Positions 36,492-47,567 of a DNA stretch of 64,000 bases are shown one piece after another. The position numbers and the translations under genes were made by a program. Under the pieces are notes generated by a model. That model saw only the letters and a list, made by a program, of their open reading frames with translations, did not search any database and was not told where the DNA came from. The first letter of the stretch is position 1; the number at the start of each line of letters is the position of its first letter. The stretch is from Stictocephala bisonia (lineage: Eukaryota > Arthropoda > Insecta > Hemiptera > Membracidae): contig JAQJVL010001189.1 of the NCBI GenBank assembly GCA_035578905.1, positions 1 through 64,000 of the forward strand, written 5' to 3'.

Positions 36492-38539
36492 GAGGTTGTT
36501 GCAGGCTAAAAGAACTAAGTCATCTGACGATTGGGCGGAGTATAGAAGACTGAGGAATAAGACTCAGCAACAATTTCGCAATGCCAAGATACGATTCTAT
36601 TATAGATCTTTCTCTGGTGCCATATGTACTAAAGGCTTGTGGTCCAAGGTCAGGGAGCTAGGCACTGTTTCCCTTGATCTTAATATTGTAAACAAATATT
36701 TCACTAACATTCCAATCGATCTGTCCAGAGCTCGTGACTTTGTCAGTGAGCTGAATGCCACTCCTCTTTGCCGCCCTCACCATCAGTTCTTCTTCACCCC
36801 GGTGACTGAGGCTGATGTGCTTGATGCTGTGATGAGGATGACTAGCAACGCAGTCGGAACTGATAAAATCCCTATTAAACTTCTCAAACTTTTACTTCCA
36901 GCAATACTGACTGTGATTACAGCTATTTTCAATAAATCCTTAACAACTTCTACATTTCCGTCTGAGTTTAAATCTGCTATTGTGTGCCCTCTACAAAAAG
37001 CTTCGTCACCTCAAGTTGCTTCAGATTTCAGACCTATCAGTATCTTGCCAGCGTTGTCAAAATGCCACGAAAGGTTAGTCCACCGTCAGATGTCATCATT
37101 TATGGAGAGTGTTGTCAAATTTCCAATCTGTATTCCGTTCAAGATTCTGTACTTCCACTGCCCTTCTTAAAATTACTGACGATGTCCGCTCTGCTATTGA
37201 CAAGTCCCTACTTACCATCTTGACCCTATTTGATTTCTCTAAAGCTTTCGACTGCGTTTACTATCCCTTTCTTTATATAAAAATGCTCTCTGGTAGTTTT
37301 TATGATGCTTTTATTGAATGGGTCAGGTCGTACTTGATGAACCGTTGGCAGTGTGTAAAGGCAGACAACAGAACATCTGACTGGGAACTGGTGACTAGAG
37401 GTGTGCCCCAGGGTTCTGTGCTTGGGCCACTCTTATTCTTACTCTACATTAATGATGTTATTACTGTTATCACTTTCTGCAAATTCCACTTATACGCTGA
37501 CGACCTACTCACTTCACTTTGAAAGACTTGCCTACTGCCGTAACTAACATTAACTGTGATATCCAGTCTATCACAAATTGGGCTGTCAAGCATGGCTTAA
37601 AAAACAATTAGGCCAAAACCCAAACAATATTGTTGGGCTCTACTAGACTCACTTCTAACATTGACCTGACAAATATACCAAAAATCAAACTTAACAATAC
37701 AGAATTACCGTTTTGTGACAAAGTTAAAAACCTAGGACTTATTATGAACAAAAACTTGAACTGGACTGACCAAGTTGCTGTAATGTGTAATAGAGTGTTT
37801 GCTGCTTTACACACTTTGAAAAGATTTGCCATGTTTTTCCCTCTCAATGTCAAGGTGTTGTTGGTAAAGACTCTAGTTTTCACTCACTTTAATTACTGTG
37901 ATACTGTAATCAATGACATGTCTGTTGAGCTCGCGGAAAGATTACAGCGTGCCCAAAACTACTGTATTAGATTTATTTTCAACCTGAGGCGAAGCGATCA
38001 TGTTACTCCATTTTTCTATCAATTATCCATCTTAAAGTTAAACAACCTTCGAAAATTCCATATCCTTATTTTGTTGTACAGTATTCTTCAAAACCAAATT
38101 CCTAATTATCTGTCAGAGCAGTTTATTTACCTGTCACAAGTTGGTGTCCGTAGAACCAGACGTGGTGAGTCCATGTTAGCTACTCCAGATCACCGCACCA
38201 CCACTTTCAACAAATCATTCATGTCTCCGCGTGTAGGCTCTGGAATGCTCTGCCTGATAATATCATATCTATCGATAAGCGCACTAGGATTGGGGCGGAG
38301 GTGAGGTCCTATCTGCTGCAGGCCTCGCGGAAGTAGTGGCTGGTGGCGCTGTGGCTTGGAAGTGGCGGTAATGAGTGATTATGCCAAATGAATGTAGTTT
38401 TGATTAAATGTAATGAATAACTGTAGTTTTGTTTGAGATAGTTGAAATATTTTTAAGTTTAAATATAATTGTTCACATTTTTTGACTTTATGTGTTTTAC
38501 TTCGTACGTTGTAATTTCTATTTTGTATTTCCTTGTAAA
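36492..38539 (+). mobile_element. 5'-truncated non-LTR retrotransposon that seeded a satellite
   Basis: Inserted at CACAGT, found on both sides (36486-36491 and 40530-40535) and once in the empty site of unit A (about 13447). RT coding in three frames: 36490-37170 with NKTQQQFRNAKIRFYYRS and SDFRPISILPALSK; 37109-37522 with FDFSKAFDCV, GVPQGSVLGPLLFLLYIND and YADDL; 37630-38304 with KVKNLGLIMNKNLNWTDQV and a C-terminal region. Breaks at about 37110-37170 and 37520-37545, plus a stop at about 37611, inactivate it. The 3' UTR ends TTGTAAATG and passes straight into GT-C pentamers. Jockey/CR1/L2-like by motif; family not settled. Confidence 0.9.
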
Positions 38540-40530
38540 TGTTTCGTCTCGTCTCGTCTCGTCTCGTCCCGTCCCGTTCCGTTCCGTTCCGTTCCGTTTC
38601 GTTTCGTTTCGTTTCGTTTCGTTTCGTCTCGTCTCGTCTCGTCCCGTCTCGTCCCGTCCCGTCCCGTCCCGTCCCGTCCCGTCCCGTCCCGTCCCGTCCC
38701 GTCCCGTCCCGTCCCGTCCCGTCCCGTCCCGTCCCGTCCCGTCCCGTCCCGTCCCGTCCCGTCCCGTCCCGTCCCGTCCCGTCACGTCCCGTCACGTCCC
38801 GTCCCGTCCCGTTCCGTTCCGTTCCGTTCCGTTCCGTTCCGTTCCGTTCCGTTTCGTTTCGTTTCGTTTCGTTTCATTTCGTTTCGTTTCGTTTCGTTTC
38901 GTTTCGTTGCGTTTCGTTGCGTTTCGTTGCGTTTCGTTGCGTTTCGTTTCGTTTCGTTTCGTTTCGTTTCGTTTCGTTTCGTTTCGTTTCGTTTCGTTTC
39001 GTTTCGTTTCGTTTCGTTTCGTTTCGTTTCGTTTCGTTTCGTTTCGTTTCGTTTCGTTTCGTTTCGTTTCGTTTCGTTTCGTTTCGTTTCGTTTCGTTTC
39101 GTTTCGTTTCGTTTCGTTTCGTTTCGTTTCGTTTCGTTTCGTTTCGTTTCGTTTCGTTTCGTTTCGTTTCGTTTCGTTTCGTTTCGTTTCGTTTCGTTTC
39201 GTTTCGTTTCGTTTCGTTTCGTTTCGTTTCGTTTCGTTTCGTTTCGTTTCGTTTCGTTTCGTTTCGTTTCGTTTCGTTTCGTTTCGTTTCGTTTCGTTTC
39301 GTTTCGTTTCGTTTCGTTTCGTTTCGTTTCGTTTCGTTTCGTTTCGTTTCGTTTCGTTTCGTTTCGTTTCGTTTCGTTTCGTTTCGTTTCGTTTCGTTTC
39401 GTTTCGTTTCGTTTCGTTTCGTTTCGTTTCGTTTCGTTTCGTTTCGTTTCGTTTCGTTTCGTTTCGTTTCGTTTCGTTTCGTTTCGTTTCGTTTCGTTTC
39501 GTTTCGTTTCGTTTCGTTTCGTTTCGTTTCGTTTCGTTTCGTTTCGTTTCGTTTCGTTTCGTTTCGTTTCGTTTCGTTTCGTTTCGTTTCGTTTCGTTTC
39601 GTTTCGTTTCGTTTCGTTTCGTTTCGTTTCGTTTCGTTTCGTTTCGTTTCGTTTCGTTTCGTTTCGTTTCGTTTCGTTTCGTTTCGTTTCGTTTCGTTTC
39701 GTTTCGTTTCGTTTCGTTTCGTTTCGTTTCGTTTCGTTTCGTTTCGTTTCGTTTCGTTTCGTTTCGTTTCGTTTCGTTTCGTTTCGTTTCGTTTCGTTTC
39801 GTTTCGTTTCGTTTCGTTTCGTTTCGTTTCGTTTCGTTTCGTTTCGTTTCGTTTCGTTTCGTTTCGTTTCGTTTCGTTTCGTTTCGTTTCGTTTCGTTTC
39901 GTTTCGTTTCGTTTCGTTTCGTTTCGTTTCGTTTCGTTTCGTTTCGTTTCGTTTCGTTTCGTTTCGTTTCGTTTCGTTTCGTTTCGTTTCGTTTCGTTTC
40001 GTTTCGTTTCGTTTCGTTTCGTTTCGTTTCGTTTCGTTTCGTTTCGTTTCGTTTCGTTTCGTTTCGTTTCGTTTCGTTTCGTTTCGTTTCGTTTCGTTTC
40101 GTTTCGTTTCGTTTCGTTTCGTTTCGTTTCGTTTCGTTTCGTTTCGTTTCGTTTCGTTTCGTTTCGTTTCGTTTCGTTTCGTTTCGTTTCGTTTCGTTTC
40201 GTTTCGTTTCGTTTCGTTTCGTTTCGTTTCGTTTCGTTTCGTTTCGTTTCGTTTCGTTTCGTTTCGTTTCGTTTCGTTTCGTTTCGTTTCGTTTCGTTTC
40301 GTTTCGTTTCGTTTCGTTTCGTTTCGTTTCGTTTCGTTTCGTTTCGTTTCGTTTCGTTTCGTTTCGTTTCGTTTCGTTTCGTTTCGTTTCGTTTCGTTTC
40401 GTTTCGTTTCGTTTCGTTTCGTTTCGTTTCGTTTCGTTCCGTTTCGTTTCGTTTCGTTGCGTTTCGTTTCGTTTCGTTTCGTTTCGTTTCGTTTCGTTTC
40501 GTTTCGTTTCGTTTCGTTTCGTTTCGTTTC
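38540..40530. repeat. Pentanucleotide satellite (GTTTC)n on a LINE tail
   Basis: About 398 units of 5 bp. Zones in order: GTCTC, GTCCC and GTTCC/GTTTC (38540-38640), a GTCCC block (38640-38810), GTTCC (38810-38850), then nearly pure GTTTC (38850-40530) with rare GTTGC, GTTCC and one GTTTC-to-ATTTC change. It starts exactly at the 3' end of the LINE and ends at the LINE target site duplication, so it is inside the insertion. No frame has a stop, which yields spurious frames of up to 695 codons on both strands. Confidence 0.98.
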
Positions 40531-41178
40531 ACAGTTCATGAATGAATGGACTCCTGGGTCGGAGGTTGTATCAAGGTAACGTACTATCAGGACTTTGGAG
40601 TTCTCTTTACAAGATGGAAGCATTTATTCCAGATGACTACAAATTAATTTCTCTCTCCCCTTTATCATCGTCATTAGTTGCAACTAATGACTATGATGAC
40701 TATGCAACTATCCAACATTATCGCATAGTAGTAAGGTTCCATGTTAGTATACCATTCTCGGGTTTAAAAACTTCGCCTATCACTGTTACTACTTTTAGTG
40801 TCTCATTAATTATATTTACCAGGTCCCAAACATGATTATCGGCAATATCCCTAACGATATTGAAACGCATGATTTATTTTTTTTATTTTATTGTTTTTCG
40901 TTTAAGATTTAGTTTTGGGTATCGCTTCTCATTGTTTAAAATATGGACCATCTCGTTTCTGAGTTTACCAAACTACATTTTTATCGAAACGAAATTAATA
41001 ATATGTGTTGCACGCTTACCTATTTCAGCTATTAAACTCTGAACAATGCGAATGTTCATTAGACAAAATGTGGTAAATCGGTGCCCCATAATACTATGAG
41101 GTATAGTCCTACATTTATCAGTCAAGTTCAGTATTTTGTTAAATAATCATCACAACCCACACTTTTTTAACAACTTAC

Positions 41179-41384
41179 TTTGAATAGAATCTCACAAATG
41201 GATCCTTCAAAATGTCACTCATATCAATCTCTTGTAGTTTTTTACGACATTCTGGAGTCCTATACAGCATGAGCCAGCCAATATGAGCAAAGAAGAACCC
41301 TCTCTTAGAGTTGTAGGGGTCAGCATCAGTGTCTGCATACTTGTGGTGGAGCCGATGTAAGCGAGCCCAATCGTAAATGCTAAT
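41179..41384 (-). CDS. Acyl-CoA delta-9 desaturase, HRLHH exon (unit B)
   Basis: 206 bp between acceptor TTTTAG and donor GTAAGTT. Reads ISIYDWARLHRLHHKYADTD, ADPYNSKRGFFFAHIGWLML, TPECRKKLQEIDMSDILKDP, FVRFYS. HRLHH is the second histidine box (three histidines) and DWAR.HR.HHK fits the insect family pattern. It has DADPYN where A and most family members have DADPHN. Enters in phase 0 after the HRLWSH exon and leaves with AA of the lysine codon completed by the next exon. No stops. Confidence 0.93.
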
Positions 41385-42528
41385 CTAAAAGTTTAAGCTT
41401 TTATAAACGGAAAATTTACTGTGGAGTTTTGTTTAGTATAAAAGCTAACATTTTAATTATTTAAAAATATTGATTTTGGTTAATTATTATTTTTTTCAAT
41501 TGTATACTATTCAAATAATAATATAGAGCAATATAAATGTACTGTATACGTATATATATATATACATACAAATAGTGAAGATCCAAGGTAATTAGGTTGC
41601 ATGTTAAGGCATTTTTAAAAGCTTCAGCTCTTAAATTGAAATTTTATTTATTGTATTATATTTCTTCGTTTCTCAAGTTTACAACGTGGATATATGAATG
41701 ACGATAGCTGGATGTGCTATCTTAGGTCAAGTACAGTAAACTGTCACAACGCTGCACTAGGTTGTTTACATTTTGAGAGACTGGGATAACGAAAATATAC
41801 AGTAAGTGTGGTAGTTTTCCTACTATATGGGAGTGTCATGAACCTTAGAACAAAACAAGCTAAAAAGACATTTTATTTTGGGTATGTTAAGAGATGGAAG
41901 TTTAGTTTTTAGACAACTTGATCAAGTTATGTCTTCACTTTTAAAGGTGATAACATGATAATGTTTTAAATTTTGTAATCTTCAAAGTTAATATTTGGAG
42001 GATAATAATCACAAATTTTAAATTTTCGGGTGAATTTCATCATCATTTTAGACGTTATTGTTAAATAGGTGATATTATACTATCTTTAAAGAGTGCGTTC
42101 TGCATCATTTGCAAAAGAGTGCAAAAGTGCACTCTCGGTAATAACGATATCCAATATGCATAGTAAAAATGCTTAGAAACAAATGATATCAAGTATATTG
42201 GACATATTACATTATTTTAGATTCCTTAAAGGAATGAATTAGTTAAGCAATTAAAATTTGGTTAATCTATCACATGATGAGTATATTTCTTGTATATAAC
42301 TAATAACCCTTTCCGTTTATTTGTTAATCTCTATCAACATTACTAATGGCGACTTATTATAAATTAATATTTATTTTCTCAACTGGATGAATATAAATTG
42401 AGAGACTACAACGTATATTGTAAAATAATTCATCAAGCGTGAACTTGTCTGGATTGTGTGATCCAAGTTCTGATCATTGGTGCTGCCACATATCAATTAT
42501 TCAAATGTTTTATATTCCGGACACTTAC

Positions 42529-42659
42529 GTGGCTACATAGTGTGCAACAGCACATCAGAAACAGTCTGAGTGGCCAAGTTGCCTCATACGATCGGTGGGA
42601 CCACAGCCTGTGTGCTCCTGCAGTGGTGCCTAGTATACCCAAGACAGTGAGTGTAACAG
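42529..42659 (-). CDS. Acyl-CoA delta-9 desaturase, HRLWSH exon (unit B)
   Basis: 131 bp between acceptor TTGTTCCAG and donor GTAAGTGT. Two bases finish a split codon, then 43 codons: VTLTVLGILGTTAGAHRLWS, HRSYEATWPLRLFLMCCCTL, CSH. HRLWSH is the first histidine box, preceded by the usual G(I/T)TAGAHRLW and followed by HRSY.A.WPLR. The exon joins in phase to the HRLHH exon. It has no counterpart in unit A, where it was deleted. The usual F.T.AFQ after WPLR is replaced by a cysteine-rich CCCTLCSH. Confidence 0.93.
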
Positions 42660-43559
42660 CTGGAACAAATATTACATACCTAATGAGTATTGTACCTGTA
42701 ATGCAGCATTAAATTTTAGTTTATAAATGTAAAGAACGTTCAAGCACTATCATATTATTTATACTTGAAAGAAAGCTCATGGATGAAATCCTCAAGAACA
42801 TATATATTGCCAAATAAACGAAATGTTGGTATTTAAATATGTAATCTAAGTATGGACAGTGTGTTTATGGGCTATAACGTAATAAGAATTATTCAGTATT
42901 AAATCTGTATCTGTATATGAAGGGAGCGGGTTTTATATGAATAAAACGTCAAAGTTATTACTGATGCACAACAGTTTATCTTAGCAATCCTGATAGGATT
43001 AAAAGTGATGATGATTAAATGTCAATAACCCACCCGCCCACCCATACACGTATAGTGGTATTGTCAGGATGAATGTTTGTCAGGAAATACATATTATACA
43101 ATTTTTACACTCAAAAAACTCCTTTGAATGCGGGTAGGCTACCCAGAAATTATATCTTGCACAATTTAGAACAAGAATCAAGAACCATTATTGCCATTGA
43201 TCCATTTGATATAAGTAGGCAAAAGTGAAATGAATATGTCTTCAAAAAGTAACAATCTAAGTCAACATATAAATAAATAGATTAATATAGAAGATAAGTA
43301 ACATATAACCTAAACATTTAAACAGTAACAAATAAATAAGTAACATATCACAATTGATAGATAGGTAAACGTAAAAAAAACATACACTCACAAGAAATAT
43401 GAATGAGAATTTGAGCATAAAAATGATAACTTGATCCAAAAATATATTGAAAGGAATTTGCAATGAGTCATCACTTAATTGTTTCTTATAAGTTTTGAAA
43501 AGAACAAGCCAAGTACAGGGGAGCCTATTAAAAATTTGACACATTTATTTGAAGATAAT

Positions 43560-46100
43560 TACCTGTTTTGCTAACCGTAGGAGAGGTAAGACGAATTTTG
43601 CTTTTCCACCTTGTATTGTGTGGGTGTATATTTTTTCAGAATGTAAAATCTGCAATATGTAATTAAGTGTATTTTAAAATATAAAAAATGTAGAGGTTAA
43701 TTATTAATTGTCATCAATTTAAGTTTTACAAAAAGTGGTTTGCAACGCCCTAAGTGGTCTTCTCTTCTCAAAGTCCTAACTATGTTATTTTGTATCAAAA
43801 GTATATCACTGAAAGTGCTAGAACGGCACCATGAAATAATCCATAAGAAATATGTGATTGAAAAAATGTAAAATATGCTACTCTTAAAAATATTCATTAC
43901 TTAGAGAGTCTCTAACCTTCCACAATAGTAACTCTAGAAACTGTTATACAGATATTTCAATGAGTTATTTCCAATACAGCCTGCTATCAATAAAAAACCA
44001 AGCAGCTTAACAGACTTATAATCATTTTCAGCAGAAAGACCTATAAGCCATTCTTGATTGTTTTCCCTATTACAATAATTTATTTGAAGAAAACCAATCA
44101 GTCAGATGCAGAGTTGTGGGATAAGTTAATTATGTTTTTGAGGACATCTGTGTTACAGTGGAATGAGTACATGGTTGTATCATCTGCATATATAACCATA
44201 TCTAACGTGACATTAGCAGGTAAATCATTAATAAAATAATAATAAGAAAAGGTTCAAGTACTGATTCCTGGGACACTCCTGTTACGACTGGGAGGGTAGT
44301 TTATTGAGATGACTAACAGGGGCTTATTGCTGACAATACATGGTTGTATCATCTGCATATACTGTATAACCATATCTAACGTGACATTAGCAGGTAAATC
44401 ATTAATAAAATAATAATAAGAAAAGGTTCAAGTACTGATCCCTGGGACACTCCTGTTACGACTGGGAGGGTAGTTTATTGAGATGACTAACAGGGGCTTA
44501 TTGCTGACAATACATGGTTGTATCATCTGCATATACTGTATAACCATATCTAACGTGACATTAGCAGGTAAATCATTAATAAAATAATAATAAGAAAAGG
44601 TTCAAGTACTTATTCCTGGGACACTCCTGTTACGACTGGGAGGGTAGTTTATTGAGATGACTAACAGGGGCTTATTGCTGACAATACATGGTTGTATCAT
44701 CTGCATATACTGTATAACCATATCTAACGTGACATTAGCAGGTAAATCATTAATAAAATAATAATAAGAAAAGGTTCAAGTACTGATTCCTGGGACACTC
44801 CTGTTACGACTGGGAGGGTAGTTTATTGAGATGACTAACAGGGGCTTATTGCTGACAATACATGGTTGTATCATCTGCATATATAACCATATCTAACGTG
44901 ACATTAGCAGGTAAATCATTAATAAAATAATAATAAGAAAAGGTTCAAGTACTGATTCCTGGGACACTCCTGTTACGACTGGGAGGGTAGTTTATTGAGA
45001 TGACTAACAGGGGCTTATTGCTGACAATTTGTTTGATAAGACTTCAATAATTTTATTGGATCACCATAAACACCGTAATTCTGGATTTAGTTAGTAAAAA
45101 AATATTGTTAACACAATCAAAAGCTTTACTTAGATTAAAAAAACATAAGGGCAACTGGTTCTTTCCTTTCAAAAGCTAAAAGAACGTTTTCAACCAAATG
45201 TTTATTTGTAGATCTGGTAGCTCTAAAGCCAAGTTGACCATTACCAATTAAATCATTGATTTCGAAGTGCATTTTAAGCTGAGTATATATGAGGTATTCG
45301 AATATTTTAGAAAAAAATAAGAACTATAGAGATTGCCTGGTAAATTTGTGGTTGAGATTTATCTCATTTCTTACAGACGGGAATAACTTGAAGAAACGGG
45401 AATAAGAGAAGTAATCTTGAAACAAACCCTGATTAAGTACAAAAGCTAAGTATTCACATATTTAACTTACAGTTCTCTTAAAACATTATTGGAGAGTCCA
45501 TTAAAATCAATATGCTTTGAATTACAAAAACGAGAAACCATTTTAGTCACATCATGAGGAGTTACAATTGCCCAATTTAATTGGAACCCCTCATATGTAA
45601 CATTTTGAACTAGGTTAGTTGCTGGCATATTTGCTGTAGGGATATATCCTGTGTTTCTGAAACTGATTGTATAAAAAAGTTATTAAAAATGTCTGGGTTA
45701 ATTATTACCTCTTTAGTCTCTGTGTTTGATTTTTTTAGCTGAAACTACTTCCTAATCATCTTTCCATGTGTTGGAAGCAGAATCAATGTAATTTTCACAT
45801 GTTTTCCTCCTTGCATATTACAGTTTATTTTTATATTGAGTTTTCAAATACAGCTAAATTCTGTATACTGCCACTGCACTAATTGAACCACTTATCTAAA
45901 GGTTGCTCTATACATCATAATTACGCAACGAATTCTCTGCTATTCTTTAACTCTACAGTAAACCAATTACATTTCTTATTCTGTCTAGTTTTCCCGGTTA
46001 TCGTAACTAAGGGAGATTAAAAATACCAGAGATTTAAATTTGTACAAAAATTATCAAACAGTGTCTTGACACTTGAACAGTTCTTCTTATAAATATCGAC
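43560..46100 (-). mobile_element. Decayed minus-strand non-LTR retrotransposon with amplified RT core
   Basis: Reading on the minus strand: NLSKAFDCVNN (RT motif A) at about 45105-45140, a degenerate GVPQGSVLGP motif (GVSQESVLEP) and YADDTT in each of five tandem copies at 44170-45027, and a C-terminal piece NNIVRTLRREDHLGRCKPLF at about 43720-43790. All interrupted by stops. It lies in the intron between the HRLWSH and N-terminal exons. Confidence 0.8.
44170..45027. repeat. Five tandem copies of a 169/174-bp piece of RT core
   Basis: CATGGTTGTATCATCTGCAT starts at 44170, 44339, 44513, 44687 and 44861 (periods 169, 174, 174, 174). Copies are nearly identical; 2-4 have CATATACTGTATAACC where 1 and 5 have CATATATAACC. 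On the minus strand each copy holds the GVPQG-to-YADDTT segment of the LINE. Confidence 0.97.
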
Positions 46101-46871
46101 CATGCTCCATTTTTGATTTTCTAAACACTCTGAGCTATTTATACTTCATGCTTTTTTTGTATATAATTACTGATTTTCTGCTTTCTATTTACATTAAATA
46201 AGTCCTTAAATATATCTATTTTTTATTTTTAATGAGAGGGTCATGATCTATAATACAATAGTTTGAAAGCTCAATTTGAACAAAAATATTTATAAAATGT
46301 TGTCTAGACAAGACATCTTTTTGGTCAGAGTGTAGTTGGTTACAAGTAGGTTTATAAAACGCAAAATGTTTGAAAAATAAATTATTTTTGATCATTATGA
46401 AATGGAATATTAAAATCTCCATAGACTATTAATTTCGTTTATGTATGATGTTGGATATTTTTAAAGATTTTTCAAAAAATTTTTTTGGCCCCAACAGAAA
46501 ATCGGTAGACAGAAACAATGATCTAGTCAAAATCGTTTAATTCAATGCCAGAAATTTCAAAAGATCTGCTAGGAGTTATAAAGCTTGAGGTCAGTTGTAC
46601 ACAAGTGTGTACAGATTTAATAATAACCGTACCTTAATAATCTTAATACCTTATAACCATTTTTTTTAAACCTCTCGACACAACGTTTGTTAATAGCTTA
46701 ATTTTTTAACTACTTCACGTTTTTTCTACTGAAGTAGTTTTTTTTAACTACTTCATTGGTGAATCTACAGCCAATATATAGTAATAAATGGTTGTCAATT
46801 TTGTTTGAGAAAAATTATTTAAACACGCCATTTAAAGATTATGTTTGTTAGTAAGAAGAGCCTACAAATAG

Positions 46872-47100
46872 AATTTAATGAGGATTGGTCTGAGATATCA
46901 GCAATAAGCACTATAGAGTCTTAGAAACAACCAAACTATGAATCAAACTAAATCCAGATACCTAACTTCACCATATCAACTATAATTTAATGAGGATTGT
47001 TCTAAAATATCAGCAATAAGCATTATAGAGTCTTAGACACAACCACACTATGAATCAAACTAAATCCAGATACCTAACTTCACCATATCAACTATAATTT
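46872..47100. repeat. Two copies of a 112-bp repeat
   Basis: AATTTAATGAGGATTG starts at 46872 and 46984. Both copies continue through CAGCAATAAGCA and CTAAATCCAGATACCTAACT. Non-coding intron sequence. Confidence 0.92.
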
Positions 47101-47184
47101 CCTAAATCAATGTTATAAATAAATAAGTTGTCACTAAACCTTAAGTTCTAAGTAATATATTTACCTCTACGTTGTTGTTCTTAC

Positions 47185-47282
47185 TATAAATTATGGTCCA
47201 GAAATTCATGTAGTGTAGTTTTAAGATAAGTGTATATACAGTCCCTACATGCATAACTACAAACAAAAAAATTATAGACACT
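47185..47282 (-). CDS. Acyl-CoA delta-9 desaturase, duplicate first-membrane-segment exon (unit B)
   Basis: 98-bp open segment between an acceptor (TATTATTATAG) and a donor (GTAAGAAC). Reads VSIIFLFVVMHVGTVYTLIL, KLHYMNFWTIIY, like the first transmembrane hairpin of insect desaturases (compare LH.G..Y.L......FWTI.Y). Its 3' end (TAT A) joins in phase to the HRLWSH exon. It is a tandem copy, 195 bp away, of the second half of the ATG exon. The 5' phase needs two bases from an upstream exon, and I see no GT donor in the right phase in the ATG exon. Its use is therefore uncertain, though the reading frame is clean. Confidence 0.6.
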
Positions 47283-47380
47283 CTATAATAATATAATATT
47301 TAGAATGTTATTAATAAAAAGGCTATAACCAAACCTTATGTTCCTAAGTCATATATTTGTCATAACATTGTTTTTCTTAC

Positions 47381-47567
47381 TATAAAAGAGAGTCCAGAGC
47401 TTCGTCTTATGTAGATTGAAAAGTTTAATCAAAGTTCCTACATGTAAAAGTGCAAACAACACAATATTACAGACACTCTGTATTTTTTCTGAGGTCGTGT
47501 CGCCATTCCAGGCTCATTTAATTGGTCGACTGTCTGAAAGGTTGATCCTTCTGGGGTTTGAGCCATC
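47381..47567 (-). CDS. Acyl-CoA delta-9 desaturase, ATG exon (unit B), apparent frameshift
   Basis: After acceptor ATTTCATTTCAG the exon opens with GATG. From the ATG (47566-47564): MAQTPEGSTFQTVDQLNEPG, MATRPQKKYRVSVILCCLHF, YM, then TAG. Shifting frame at that point gives GTLIKLFNLHKTKLWTLFY before donor GTAAGAAA, matching the expected first membrane segment. Compared with the 195-bp-distant duplicate, this copy is two bases longer before the GGAACT/GGGACT landmark, which explains the shift. The acceptor directly before the ATG implies a 5' UTR exon further upstream that I could not find. Either the gene is broken here, or the duplicate exon is used, or the assembly has an error. Confidence 0.65.

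Larger units (their letters stand above)
42660..47184 (-). other. Intron of the unit B desaturase
   Basis: About 4.5 kb with a decayed minus-strand LINE (43.6-46.1 kb), its 174-bp tandem array and a 112-bp duplication (46872-47100). It is entirely missing from unit A. Confidence 0.75.

Noticed and set aside
38469..40623. Open frames of up to 695 codons rich in SFRFV (plus) or RNETK (minus)
   Set aside because: They lie on the GTTTC pentamer array, which has no stop in several frames; three overlapping frames on one strand and two on the other exist at once, which excludes coding.
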